Shown piece after piece: positions 9,709 to 16,420 of a stretch of DNA of 64,000 nt (its first letter is position 1; the number at the start of each line of letters is the position of its first letter). A program made the position numbers and the translations under genes. Origin of the DNA: Micromonospora sp. HK10. Its GTDB lineage: Bacteria; Actinomycetota; Actinomycetes; Mycobacteriales; Micromonosporaceae. The stretch covers positions 62,001-126,000 of the forward strand of contig NZ_KQ058828.1 of assembly GCF_000982955.1 (NCBI RefSeq), read 5' to 3'. The notes below the pieces were generated by a model that was not told the DNA's origin, made no database searches, and saw only the letters and a program-made list of their open reading frames with translations.

Positions 9709-10061
9709 ATCCTCAGCTGGCCGAGCTGCTCGACCAATTGTCCAGCGAGCTGGCCCGCGCCGAGTTGAGTGACAGTCGCCGCCATGCGTGCGTGGCCCTG
9801 CTGGACGCTGTCGCCGTCCTCGCCGAGGCGACGGACGCCGACGCGCTGCGGGAGGCCTTTCACTGTGCGCGCGCGGCTACCACGGTCACCCGCATCGCGG
9901 TGATGGAAGAGGCGCGCCGGCCGCTCCCTGACGGTGCGAGCGTGCCGGGTGGGCGGAACTCGAACGCCTGGCCGCGGGCCGGCAGATCGCAGGACTGCTG
10001 GACCAGCCCGGCCCCGCCGGTCGTCGCACCGTCCAGGATGCCCGGGCGGGGTGCGCTGTAG
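9705..10061 (+). CDS. Small hypothetical ORF, probably frameshifted
   Basis: The start codon overlaps the hydrolase stop by four bases, which argues for translation. The first about 75 residues are a plausible helical protein (LAELLDQLSSELARAEL, then a run to MEEARRPLPD). After about 9935 the frame turns into Pro/Arg/Ser-rich low-quality sequence, while the frame starting at 9938 (TGC GAG CGT) reads CERAGWAELERLAAGRQIAG and onward for some 30 helical residues. I read this as one original protein broken by an indel near 9930-9940, or a sequencing error there. No family recognised. Either a decayed gene or a short accessory protein of the hydrolase. Confidence 0.45.
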   Translation: MNPQLAELLDQLSSELARAELSDSRRHACVALLDAVAVLAEATDADALREAFHCARAATTVTRIAVMEEARRPLPDGASVPGGRNSNAWPRAGRSQDCWTSPAPPVVAPSRMPGRGAL

Positions 10062-10131
10062 GTCGGGTCGGCGCGGCACGGGACACCGAACTCGACGTGC
10101 GCGCCTCCGCCCCACGGCGTCGCACAGCCAC

Positions 10132-10830
10132 CTATCGCGGCGTGCCCAGCAGTTCTGATTTGACGCCGCTGCGGATCAGCCACATGGTTGGCGGCCACGC
10201 GGCGAAGAAGCCGATGATCAGCCCGACCTGGATGACGAACCAGAACACCGGACCACCCGGTCGCAGGGTCTCATGGAAGACCAGAAAGTGCATTGTCGCC
10301 AGCCAACCCAGCAGGGCGAGCTCGAAGACGGTGACGGTCAGCAGGTCCGCCCGGAAAAATTTCCGCACCGCGGCCCATGTTCTCCGACCACCCGAGGGAT
10401 CCTCGGCGAAGTACCGGAACGCGACGCCGATGGCCACTGCGCCCACATAGTCGCCGACGACTTCGGGCCACACCGTGCTGCCGAATATCTCGATGCCGAC
10501 GCCGTAGACGACCGGCGTGGCAATGATGACCCCCAGGGTGCAGTGCGTCGCACAGTGATAGGTCTGGATGATCGTGGGAGCGTGTCGCGACGTCCTCGGC
10601 GCGGTGCCGTGCCGGTCCAGCCACCGGGGAGACTGGGGCCTGCCCCACCTCCGGTAGCTCAGGACTGCTGCCGGGCCGAGGTAGAGGGCGGTTGCCGGCC
10701 AGACTACCTCCATGACCTTGACCGGCTGACGATATCCAAGAACAAACTGGTCGACAAAGACAACGGCGGTGCTGACCAACCCCACGAAGAGCGAAGCCCA
10801 CGCAAGCACAACGAGCCACGCCGGTTGCAC
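10132..10830 (-). CDS. DUF4396 family membrane protein
   Basis: About 232 residues with several transmembrane segments (near residues 3-24, 35-60, 95-120 and three more to residue 220). The family hallmark is a short membrane-embedded HCATHCTLG motif (about 92-100), with paired His/Cys residues suited to metal binding; the biochemical function of DUF4396 proteins is not established. I prefer the GTG at 10830, with GGAG six bases upstream and a mature start of QPAWLVVLAWAS typical for the family, to an ATG at 10923, which adds 31 atypical residues. It stands alone, tail to tail with the small ORF at 9705. Confidence 0.8.
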   Translation of the reverse strand: MQPAWLVVLAWASLFVGLVSTAVVFVDQFVLGYRQPVKVMEVVWPATALYLGPAAVLSYRRWGRPQSPRWLDRHGTAPRTSRHAPTIIQTYHCATHCTLGVIIATPVVYGVGIEIFGSTVWPEVVGDYVGAVAIGVAFRYFAEDPSGGRRTWAAVRKFFRADLLTVTVFELALLGWLATMHFLVFHETLRPGGPVFWFVIQVGLIIGFFAAWPPTMWLIRSGVKSELLGTPR

Positions 10831-11161
10831 ACCATTCTCCGTTCGCTCCAGGGCACCCCAATGCAGATGCCGATGGCAGATGACGAACTCCGCCGGCGCG
10901 CGCCGGAATCGATACCGGCTCAACGACCCTCGACCATGAACCCGATGACGCTCAGTCGAGCAGGGCCCAGCGGTGTGTTCAAAGAGTCACCGACCCTCGC
11001 GGTAACGCGGGCCCGCGACCGCTCTCGTACGACGGCGGGTCGATCATGTTCCGCGGGCCCTCGGGCGGCGGGTGGCGTGCAGCGGAGGTGGTGTCGGCCC
11101 GGACACGACCGACGACAGCACCCACCGGCCGACGATGTCGGCCCGGCCGCCGCCGTACGGG
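10831..11161. other. 331-bp stretch without a supported gene
   Basis: Lies between the DUF4396 start and the SDR stop. It probably contains the DUF4396 promoter. A longer DUF4396 reading would use 10831-10923, but codon and composition evidence does not favour it. I see no convincing RNA gene, repeat or mobile element; GC-rich reading frames here look random. Confidence 0.5.
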
Positions 11162-11995
11162 TCAGATGCTGCGGTGTCCGCTGACGGCGGCGCGGAGTTC
11201 GGCGAGCTTCGGCGCGAGGGCGGCGTCGACGGCGAGCGGGTCCCGTGCGTTGAGTTCCTCCATCGCGCGGCGCTCGGGCAGTTGGGTGTTGATGTCGATC
11301 TGGCGGTCCTCGAGGCCGGCCACGATCTCGGCGACCACCTCGTCGACGGGACGCCGTCCGTAGCCCAGGTCGGGGCCGGCCTTGGTCGTGGCCATCATCG
11401 GCGTGTCGACCGGGCCGGGAAAGACCGTGGCGACGTGGATGCCGCTGCCGTACAGCTCGCGGCGCAGGGCTTCGTCGAAGCGGGCGAGGCCGGCCTTGGT
11501 GGCCGCGTAGGTGGCGTAGTAGGGCGTGCCGACCAGGGCGGAGGCCGAGGCGATGCCGACCAGGGCGGCGTGTCCGTGTTGGCCGCCGGCGGCGCGCAGG
11601 TACGGCAGCGCCGCTCGGGTCGCGAGGACGGGTGCGAGCAGGTTGAGCCGGATCATGGCGTGGATCTCGGCCACGTCGATGTCCTCGAGCGCCGCGGCCC
11701 GCACGTTTCCGGCGTTGTTGATCAAGATGTCGAGACCGCCGAGCACGGTGGCGGTCTCCGCGACCACGCGTTCGGGTTCCCCGTCGGCGGTGAGGTCGGT
11801 GATGATCGTGTGGGCGGTGCCGCCGCGCTCGGTGACCAGTGCCGCGGTCTCGGCCAGCGGTTCGGGGCGTCGGCCGGCCAGGGCCAGCGTGCCGTGCCGG
11901 GAGGCCAGCTCCAGGGCCAGGGCGCGACCGATCCCGCTGCCCGCCCCGGTAATGAGGGTGCGGCGTCCGCGCAGGTCAAGGTGGGAAGAACTCAT
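11162..11995 (-). CDS. Short-chain dehydrogenase/reductase
   Basis: A 277-residue classical SDR. It carries the Rossmann motif TGAGSGIGRA (about residues 14-23), NNAG (about 91), and the catalytic YAATK (Tyr about 159, Lys about 163), then a PGPVDTPM segment. An Arg at the end of beta-2 (AGRRPE) favours NADP(H). ATG at 11995 has an ideal GGAAGGAG Shine-Dalgarno 6-7 bases upstream; the open frame continues further upstream through the operator and is not coding. It diverges from a TetR gene across 124 bases with an operator array that contains the promoter, so it is very probably the TetR target. The substrate is unknown. Confidence 0.92.
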   Translation of the reverse strand: MSSSHLDLRGRRTLITGAGSGIGRALALELASRHGTLALAGRRPEPLAETAALVTERGGTAHTIITDLTADGEPERVVAETATVLGGLDILINNAGNVRAAALEDIDVAEIHAMIRLNLLAPVLATRAALPYLRAAGGQHGHAALVGIASASALVGTPYYATYAATKAGLARFDEALRRELYGSGIHVATVFPGPVDTPMMATTKAGPDLGYGRRPVDEVVAEIVAGLEDRQIDINTQLPERRAMEELNARDPLAVDAALAPKLAELRAAVSGHRSI

Positions 11996-12062
11996 CGAAG
12001 GCTCCTTCCGGATCGAGGAGATCTCAGGCTGAGGAGGAGGGGCGTGATGGACGCCCCGGCAA

Positions 12063-12102
12063 TGTTTGACACTGTAGTCAAGCTTGACGGTGGTGTCAAA
12101 CA
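12063..12102. promoter_or_regulatory. 40-bp symmetric operator array between SDR and TetR genes
   Basis: Two copies of TTGAC-N6-GTCAA sit side by side (12066-12081 and 12084-12099). The outer arms TGTTTGACAC (12063-12072) and GTGTCAAACA (12093-12102) are perfect inverted repeats, and the centre is the perfect palindrome GTCAAGCTTGAC (12077-12088). Only four positions per 20-base arm break the symmetry. This is the expected shape for cooperative binding of two TetR dimers. It overlaps the core promoters of both divergent genes. Confidence 0.85.
12071..12099 (-). promoter_or_regulatory. Predicted SDR promoter inside the operator
   Basis: On the minus strand, TTGACA (12099-12094), a 17-base spacer, then TACAGT (12076-12071) matching the actinobacterial TANNNT -10. 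Both boxes lie within operator half-sites, so a bound repressor would block polymerase directly. Confidence 0.6.
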
Positions 12103-12113
12103 TGACGTAGGCT
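12085..12113 (+). promoter_or_regulatory. Predicted TetR promoter, leaderless start
   Basis: TTGACG (12085-12090), a 17-base spacer, TAGGCT (12108-12113). The expected transcription start falls at or within a base or two of the ATG at 12120, and no Shine-Dalgarno precedes that ATG, so the mRNA is probably leaderless. The -35 box lies in the operator, giving autoregulation. Confidence 0.6.
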
Positions 12114-12119
12114 CGGGAG

Positions 12120-12728
12120 ATGGTCGGACAGCGGCAATTCGACGAACGGCGCACCCTGGACCGCGCCCGGGAGGTCTTCTGGCTCAAGGGCTACGGCGCG
12201 ACCTCGATGCAGGACCTCGCCTCGGCGTCCGGCGTCCTGCGCGGATCGCTCTACAACGCCTACCGCGACAAGGAAACCCTGTTCCTGCGGGTCTTCGACG
12301 ACTACGCCGAGCAGTTCCTGGCCGATGCCGCCCAGGCGCTCGCCCAACCGGTCGTCGACCAGGCCCTCCGGGCCTTCTTCGACTTCACCATCACCTCCAT
12401 GACCACGGGGGTGCCCACCCGCGGCTGCCTGACGACCAAGACGGCAATCGACACCAAAGCCGACGGGGAACGCATCCGCGCCGCACTGCGCGACCTGCTC
12501 GACAAGATGGAGCGGCTCGTGCACGAGCGGCTCTCCACCGGCGAGGCCCGTTCCCGACTCGCCATCCCCCCGGCCGAGGCGGCGCGGGTGCTGATCACGA
12601 TGACCCGGGGGATCGTCGTCATGGAACGCGTCTACCAGGACCCCGAGCGCCTCCGGGCCACCGCGGCCGCACTGATCGACGCCCTGCTCACCCCCGTCGA
12701 CCCCGGCCGGCGCAGCCAGACCGGGTGA
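12120..12728 (+). CDS. TetR/AcrR family transcriptional regulator
   Basis: A 202-residue TetR-family repressor. The N-terminal helix-turn-helix (about residues 8-52) reads through FWLKGYGATSMQDLAS and GVLRGSLYNAYRDKETLF; the all-helical ligand domain follows and includes the TRGCLTTKTAID segment seen in the TetR_C family of oxidoreductase-linked repressors. ATG at 12120 lies right after the predicted -10 box. It diverges from the SDR gene over a symmetric operator, the standard arrangement of a repressor controlling itself and its neighbour, probably induced by the SDR substrate. It converges on the GlxA-type regulator with only six bases between the stops. Confidence 0.92.
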   Translation: MVGQRQFDERRTLDRAREVFWLKGYGATSMQDLASASGVLRGSLYNAYRDKETLFLRVFDDYAEQFLADAAQALAQPVVDQALRAFFDFTITSMTTGVPTRGCLTTKTAIDTKADGERIRAALRDLLDKMERLVHERLSTGEARSRLAIPPAEAARVLITMTRGIVVMERVYQDPERLRATAAALIDALLTPVDPGRRSQTG

Positions 12729-12734
12729 GGCGCA

Positions 12735-13709
12735 CTAACCCGCGCCGCTGCGGCGCGTCGTGCTGAACCGGCGCTGGTAGGCGGCGGGGCTGATCGACAG
12801 TTTCCGGGCGAAGACCCGCCGCATGCTCTCGTAACTGGGGAACCCGGCGAGGGTCGCGGCCTGCGTCGCGCTGTGCCCCTGGTCGAGCAGCGCCCGGGCC
12901 AGGTCGAACCGGATGTTCTCCACGTAACGAGCCGGTGTGGTCGACAGTTCGTCGTGGAAGAGCCGGGTCAGGTGCCGGGTACTCACGTTGAGGTGTTTCG
13001 CGAGCTCACCGAGCGAGTGGTCCCCGCGCGGGTTCGCCGTCACCAGATCGGTGATCGTGCGGAGCGCCGGCGACCGGGGCGGCGGTCCCTGCAGCGGTGC
13101 CGAGAACTGGGACTGGCCGCCCGCCCGCTGCATGTACACCACGAGGGCGCGGGCGACGTCGCGCGCCACGTCCGGCCCGTGATCCTCCTCGACGAGGGCC
13201 AGCGCCAGATCGATCCCGGCCGTCACCCCTGCCGACGTGTACGTCGTGCCGTCCCGGACGTAGATCGCATCGGGCTCGACGCGCGACGTCGGATACCGGG
13301 CGGCCAGCTCGTGCGCGACCTTCCAGTGCGTGGTCGCGCGCTTGCCGTCGAGGAGGCCGGCGGCGGCGAGGACGAAAGCCCCGGTGCAGATCGACGCGAC
13401 CCGGCAGGCCGCCGCCGCCGGGGCCCGTACGGCGTCCGCCAGGTCGGCGGGAACACGGCTGCGCGGGAACCGGTCGGACCCGGCCACCAGTAACGTGTCG
13501 ACGGCCGGCGCCGGCGGGAGGGCGCCGTCGGCCGCGACCCGGACGCCGAGATTCGTCGTGACGTCCGCACCGGTCGGCGACAGCAACACGATGCCGTAGT
13601 CGGCGCCGAACCGGTTCGCCTCCCGGAACACCTCCGCGGGACCGGCGACGTCCAGCAGCGTCACCCCGTCGTAGACGAGGATCGCCACGCGGTGGGTGCC
13701 GGCGCTCAC
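12735..13709 (-). CDS. GlxA-type transcriptional regulator (DJ-1/PfpI + AraC HTH)
   Basis: A 324-residue regulator. The N-terminal DJ-1/PfpI-like amidotransferase-fold domain (about residues 5-175) contains VAILVYDGVTLLDVAGPAEV and the elbow ASICTGAFVLAAAG with a Cys at the nucleophile position. The C-terminal AraC/XylS double helix-turn-helix (about 220-318) contains LNVSTRHLTRLFHDE and AGFPSYESMRRVF. I chose GTG at 13709 because it gives the usual family length and has AAGGG upstream; an extended frame to 14108 has atypical composition. It diverges from the HD-domain gene across about 300 bases and may control that gene and the following oxidoreductase. The effector is unknown. Confidence 0.88.
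   Translation of the reverse strand: MSAGTHRVAILVYDGVTLLDVAGPAEVFREANRFGADYGIVLLSPTGADVTTNLGVRVAADGALPPAPAVDTLLVAGSDRFPRSRVPADLADAVRAPAAAACRVASICTGAFVLAAAGLLDGKRATTHWKVAHELAARYPTSRVEPDAIYVRDGTTYTSAGVTAGIDLALALVEEDHGPDVARDVARALVVYMQRAGGQSQFSAPLQGPPPRSPALRTITDLVTANPRGDHSLGELAKHLNVSTRHLTRLFHDELSTTPARYVENIRFDLARALLDQGHSATQAATLAGFPSYESMRRVFARKLSISPAAYQRRFSTTRRSGAG
12741..12757. terminator. Possible short hairpin at convergent gene ends
   Basis: CGCGCCG / CGGCGCG with a three-base loop, just downstream of the TetR stop and inside the 3' end of the AraC-type gene. It has no T-run. It could serve as a terminator for the TetR transcript, but in GC-rich DNA short stems like this also arise by chance. 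Confidence 0.3.
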
Positions 13710-14016
13710 CGCCGGGGTCCCTTCGGAGCCGGATCCGCGTTGCGGGCGGCCGGACGCCGGCGGGTCGGCGCAGCAGAGGGCTCGGACACCGCTCATTGGT
13801 AGCACGCCGCCAGCGGAGGCGGCGGGCTCTCCGTGGTCAAGATCGCTCACGGTACGACGTTCAGGTGACCCGGGCGCTCCGTGCTCTCGGGCCGGTCGCG
13901 CCCTGTCCGGATATGAGGGATTCCTGGCCCGACGGAGGCGGCGCCGTACGACGATCGGTGGGCAGCATGGAGAACGGAGACAGCGCACGCGGACATGTCC
14001 GGGAAGGTCAGAGAAC
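13710..14016. other. Divergent intergenic region, no gene seen
   Basis: 307 bases between the GlxA-type regulator and the HD-domain gene. It must hold both promoters. I found no clear palindromic operator and no RNA gene. Confidence 0.45.
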
Positions 14017-14655
14017 ATGCCAGAGGTCATCGCGGGGTTGGAGATTCCGGAGACGGCGGCCGTCGCCGAGGCGACCAGGCGCATCCAGGACACCACCAGC
14101 CCGCTCATCTACCACCACTCCCGGCGGGTCTTCCTCTTCGGCCTGATCCACGCAGAGCGGCTCGGCGTGAAACCGGACCCGGAGCTGCTCTACCTGGCGG
14201 CCATGTTCCACGACACCGGCCTCCTGACGCCCTTCTCCGACGTCGAGCAGCGCTTCGAAGTCGACGGGGCCGACCACGCGCGCGCGTTCCTCCTGGACCG
14301 GGGTTTCCCGACAGCCGCCGCGCAGACCGTCTGGACGGCGATCGCGCTGCACACCACGCCGGGCATCCCCGACCGGATGGCCCCGGAGATCGCGACCACC
14401 TACCTCGGTGTGCTGACCGACGTGCTCGGCCTCGGCCTCGACGAACTGGACCGCGATCAGCTGGACGAGATCGTCGCCGTCCACCCGCGCGGCGACTTCA
14501 AGAACGAGTTCCTGCGGGCCTACGTCGAAGGGCTGAAGAACCGGCCCGAGACCACGAACGGCACGGTGAACTCCGACGTGCTCGAACACTTCATTCCCGG
14601 CTTCCGCCGGGTGACGACGGTGGACCGGATGCTCGGTTCGCCCTGGCCGAGCTGA
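14017..14655 (+). CDS. HD-domain protein, cyanamide-hydratase-like
   Basis: A 212-residue HD-domain metalloprotein. The metal-binding residues appear as YHHSRRVFLFG (His about 30-31), AAMFHDTGL (His-Asp about 68-69), DGADHARAFL (His about 92) and an ALHTTPG segment. The opening TSPLIYHHSRRVFLFG matches the cyanamide hydratase/HD family that hydrates cyanamide to urea or degrades related nitrogenous substrates; the substrate here is not known. ATG at 14017 with AAGG about ten bases upstream; the longer open frame from 13696 reads into the divergent regulator. The MDR oxidoreductase follows after 50 bases, probably in the same transcript. Confidence 0.83.
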   Translation: MPEVIAGLEIPETAAVAEATRRIQDTTSPLIYHHSRRVFLFGLIHAERLGVKPDPELLYLAAMFHDTGLLTPFSDVEQRFEVDGADHARAFLLDRGFPTAAAQTVWTAIALHTTPGIPDRMAPEIATTYLGVLTDVLGLGLDELDRDQLDEIVAVHPRGDFKNEFLRAYVEGLKNRPETTNGTVNSDVLEHFIPGFRRVTTVDRMLGSPWPS

Positions 14656-14705
14656 CCGGACCCACGACCGATCCGAACGACGAACGCCCTGGAGAGGATT
14701 CGAGC

Positions 14706-15644
14706 ATGCGAGCGATCACCGTACGGGACCGTGCGGCGGGCGTCGGCGGACTCACGCTGACCGACATGCCCTACCCGCACGCCGCCGAGAACGACGTCAT
14801 CGTGCGCGTACACGCCGCCGGCTTCACCCCCGGCGAGCTCGACTGGCCGGCGACCTGGACCGACCGCGCCGGTCGCGACCGGACGCCCAGCATCCCCGGA
14901 CACGAGCTGTCCGGAGTGGTGGTCGAGCTCGGCTTCGGGACCACCGGCCTCAGCGTCGGCCAGCGGGTGTTCGGACTGACCGACTGGGCCCGGGACGGAT
15001 CGCTGGCCGAATACACCGCGGTGGAGGCGCGCAACCTCGCTCCCCTCGCGGCCGACATCGACCACGCCGTGGCCGCCGCGTTGCCCATCTCCGGACTGAC
15101 CGCGTGGCAGGGCCTGTTCGACCACGGCCACCTCACGACCGGCCAGACCGTCCTCATCCACGGCGCCGCGGGCGGGGTCGGCTCGCTCGCCGTCCAGCTC
15201 GCCCGGGAGGCGGGCGCCCGCGTGATCGGCACCGGCCGGGCCGGCGACCGTGACGTGGCGCTCGACCTCGGCGCGCACACCTTCCTCGACCTGGACGCCG
15301 ACGAGCTGCGACACGCCGGCGAGGTGGACCTGGTGCTCGACGTCATCGGCGGCGACATCCTCGCGCGCTCGACCGAACTGGTACGGCCGGGCGGCACCGT
15401 CGTCACCATCGCCGCGCCGCCCACCGTACAGCCGGTGGGCGGGCGAGCCGTCTTCTTCGTCGTCGAGCCGGATCGCGTCCGGCTCGCCGACCTCGCCCAG
15501 CGGGTCCTGACCGGACGGCTCAAGCCCCTCGTCGGCGCGGTGCGCCCGCTGTCGGAAGCGGCCTCCGCGTTCACCCGCGGCCGCCGCACACCGGGCAAGA
15601 CGATCATCGCGGTCACGGACGAGCCGGGTACGCCGCAGTCGTGA
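14706..15644 (+). CDS. NADP-dependent MDR oxidoreductase (quinone-oxidoreductase-like)
   Basis: A 312-residue medium-chain dehydrogenase/reductase. A GroES-like domain (about residues 1-120) contains GHELSGVVVELG without the zinc-binding Cys cluster, so it belongs to the zinc-independent quinone oxidoreductase/enoyl reductase branch. The nucleotide-binding domain has HGAAGGVGSLAVQLAR (about 150-166) and a downstream TGRAGD that suits NADP(H). ATG at 14706 has GAGAGGA seven bases upstream. It sits 50 bases downstream of the HD-domain gene. The substrate is unknown; reduction of quinones or conjugated carbonyls is usual for the family. Confidence 0.9.
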   Translation: MRAITVRDRAAGVGGLTLTDMPYPHAAENDVIVRVHAAGFTPGELDWPATWTDRAGRDRTPSIPGHELSGVVVELGFGTTGLSVGQRVFGLTDWARDGSLAEYTAVEARNLAPLAADIDHAVAAALPISGLTAWQGLFDHGHLTTGQTVLIHGAAGGVGSLAVQLAREAGARVIGTGRAGDRDVALDLGAHTFLDLDADELRHAGEVDLVLDVIGGDILARSTELVRPGGTVVTIAAPPTVQPVGGRAVFFVVEPDRVRLADLAQRVLTGRLKPLVGAVRPLSEAASAFTRGRRTPGKTIIAVTDEPGTPQS

Positions 15645-15835
15645 TCAGCGCGCGGACGCCGGCGGTGCCCCACCGCCGGCATCTCCGCGTGTCCACCCGG
15701 GGCCAGACCGGGCGGTGCCCCTGGTACTGTGCCGCCTGCCCGGGCGCGCCGACGGACGCGACCGGCTCGCGCTGGTCAACCGCCCCGCGTCGGCACGAGC
15801 AACCCGTGCGTGACCGTCCCCATAGAGGTAGTGGA

Positions 15836-16372
15836 TTGAACCTCGACCTTGCGCGGCTTCTCGAGGAGTTGCGGGCCGACCTGGCCGAGGACCGGCCGGC
15901 CAGCCTGGCGTACGCGCAGTTCGGCGACCCGGGATCCGAGGACGACGTGCCGGCCAATCTGCCAGCCGGCCTGCGCGAGTTCCTGCTGGTCGTCGACGGT
16001 CTGCGCGCCGGCTCCTTCGAGCTGACCTCGACCCGCAGGCTCAGCGACATCCAGTATTACCTGCACTACGCGCCCGACTTCGCGCCGATCACCCGGAACC
16101 CGGCAGGCTGGCTGGTGATCGGCACCCGCGGCGACGAGCCGATCTTCATGGCACGCGACACCGGTGCGATCTGGTACTTCCCCGCGCCAGGCGCGGCATG
16201 GTTCACGGCTGACACGTTCGCGGAAATCGCCCCGGACCTGGCCTCCTTCGTGCACTACTACCTGCTCGGTCCCGGATATCCGGAGCTGGTGGCCGCCGAC
16301 GACCGGTGGCAGGCCTTCCTCCACCAGCACGGACTGCTCGACGAGGCGGACGCGTCGGAGCAGGAGCAGTGA
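15836..16372 (+). CDS. SUKH/SMI1-KNR4-like protein
   Basis: A 178-residue protein. The core pattern LPAGLREFLLVVDGL (about residues 41-56), then GWLVIGTRGDEPIFMA and GAIWYFPA, and a final helical stretch around FAEIAPDLASFVHYYL, is that of the SUKH (SMI1/KNR4) superfamily, whose bacterial members are often immunity proteins for polymorphic toxins or contact-dependent effectors. The start is TTG at 15836 with AGAGGT upstream; no ATG or GTG gives a better fit. It converges on the LamG/Rhs gene cluster 49 bases away. An immunity role is inference, since it is on the opposite strand from the Rhs genes and no toxin domain has been recognised in them. Confidence 0.7.
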   Translation: MNLDLARLLEELRADLAEDRPASLAYAQFGDPGSEDDVPANLPAGLREFLLVVDGLRAGSFELTSTRRLSDIQYYLHYAPDFAPITRNPAGWLVIGTRGDEPIFMARDTGAIWYFPAPGAAWFTADTFAEIAPDLASFVHYYLLGPGYPELVAADDRWQAFLHQHGLLDEADASEQEQ

Positions 16373-16380
16373 GGAACTCA

Positions 16381-16399
16381 CCGCTCTGGAGGCGAGCGG
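16381..16399 (+). terminator. Weak hairpin after the SUKH-like gene
   Basis: CCGCTC / GAGCGG with a seven-base loop, nine bases after the stop. A second small stem (CGACCC / GGGTCG, 16416-16433) overlaps the stop of the convergent LamG gene. Neither has a T-run; together they may separate the convergent transcripts. Confidence 0.3.
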
Positions 16400-16420
16400 G
16401 GATCATCCACTGTCCCGACC

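Noticed and set aside
9660..10115. A minus-strand open frame of about 150 codons
   Set aside because: Arg/Pro-rich, overlaps the end of the hydrolase and shows no domain; the plus-strand ORF starting at 9705 has better coupling and composition.
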